Assembly (NCBI GenBank): GCA_030643245.1
Contig: DAOWME010000049.1
Location: forward strand, 1-14,440
DNA length: 14,440 nucleotides
DNA from: Deltaproteobacteria bacterium
Lineage (GTDB): Bacteria > Desulfobacterota > UBA8473
Reading direction: 5' to 3'
The translations under genes were made by a program, and so were the position numbers. Positions 14,345-14,440 of this stretch are shown piece by piece. Below the pieces are notes generated by a model, which saw nothing but the letters and a program-made list of their open reading frames with translations, was not told the DNA's origin and ran no database searches. Within the stretch, counting starts at the first letter, position 1. Each line of letters opens with the position of its first letter.

Positions 14345-14440
14345 CCATAGGTATTACCCGGACTTATTGAGAAGTTACAGGGACACCACTTAACATATTG
14401 AAGTGGAAGCGTTTTGTAGGGTTTGTTTTTTCTTGCATCG

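Noticed and set aside
1..14440. CRISPR array, tRNA or rRNA genes, intact insertion sequence
   Set aside because: No regularly spaced repeats, no cloverleaf or rRNA-like stretch, and no transposase frame were seen on either strand.

Overview
The window looks like a chromosomal segment of a strictly or facultatively anaerobic Desulfobacterota-type ("deltaproteobacterial") organism. The basis is gene content and style: a Ycf48 / RND exporter / DUF1302 / DUF1329 envelope set, a soluble hybrid kinase with an NtrC-type sigma-54 regulator, a B12-dependent acyl-CoA mutase large subunit without a fused B12 domain, and many short palindromic intergenic repeats. No taxonomic search could be run, so this is inference.

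Layout. The left two thirds (about 1-8224) is read on the minus strand. In transcription order it holds a Ycf48-like beta-propeller protein (7124-8173, possibly from 8224), an 801-residue RND/MMPL transporter (4636-7041), a DUF1302 outer-membrane barrel protein (2415-4292) and a DUF1329 periplasmic or outer-membrane protein (start 1286, running off the left edge). The right third is read on the plus strand: a hybrid histidine kinase (9133-11046), an NtrC-family response regulator overlapping it by 4 bases (11043-12437) and a methylmalonyl-CoA-mutase-like large subunit (12528-14264). The two groups diverge from a gap of about 900 bases (8225-9132). That gap contains a good sigma-54 promoter match (TGGCAG-N5-TTGCT, 8848-8863) pointing at the kinase/regulator/mutase genes, and a weaker sigma-70-like candidate pointing at the transport genes.

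How the parts may work together. The envelope proteins form a set that co-occurs in many proteobacteria and is thought to move a hydrophobic compound across the periplasm and outer membrane. The two-component pair, probably sigma-54 dependent and autoregulated, is placed to control the mutase and perhaps the transport genes. The mutase keeps the residues that mark a carboxylated acyl-CoA substrate but has lost two segments that are nearly invariant in true methylmalonyl-CoA mutases. A branched or substituted succinyl/malonyl-type CoA ester from a hydrophobic growth substrate is therefore a reasonable hypothesis, not a demonstrated fact.

The intergenic DNA is unusually eventful. A dispersed GGGACGTGGCC-type repeat sits at three gene junctions, once as a 24-bp-arm hairpin and once touching the regulator's stop codon. 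A 46-bp direct repeat carrying a ribosome site and the start of a tiny reading frame lies upstream of both the DUF1302 and DUF1329 genes. Between those two genes lies about 1.1 kb holding a decayed, frameshifted relic of a helix-turn-helix DNA-methylase-type gene.
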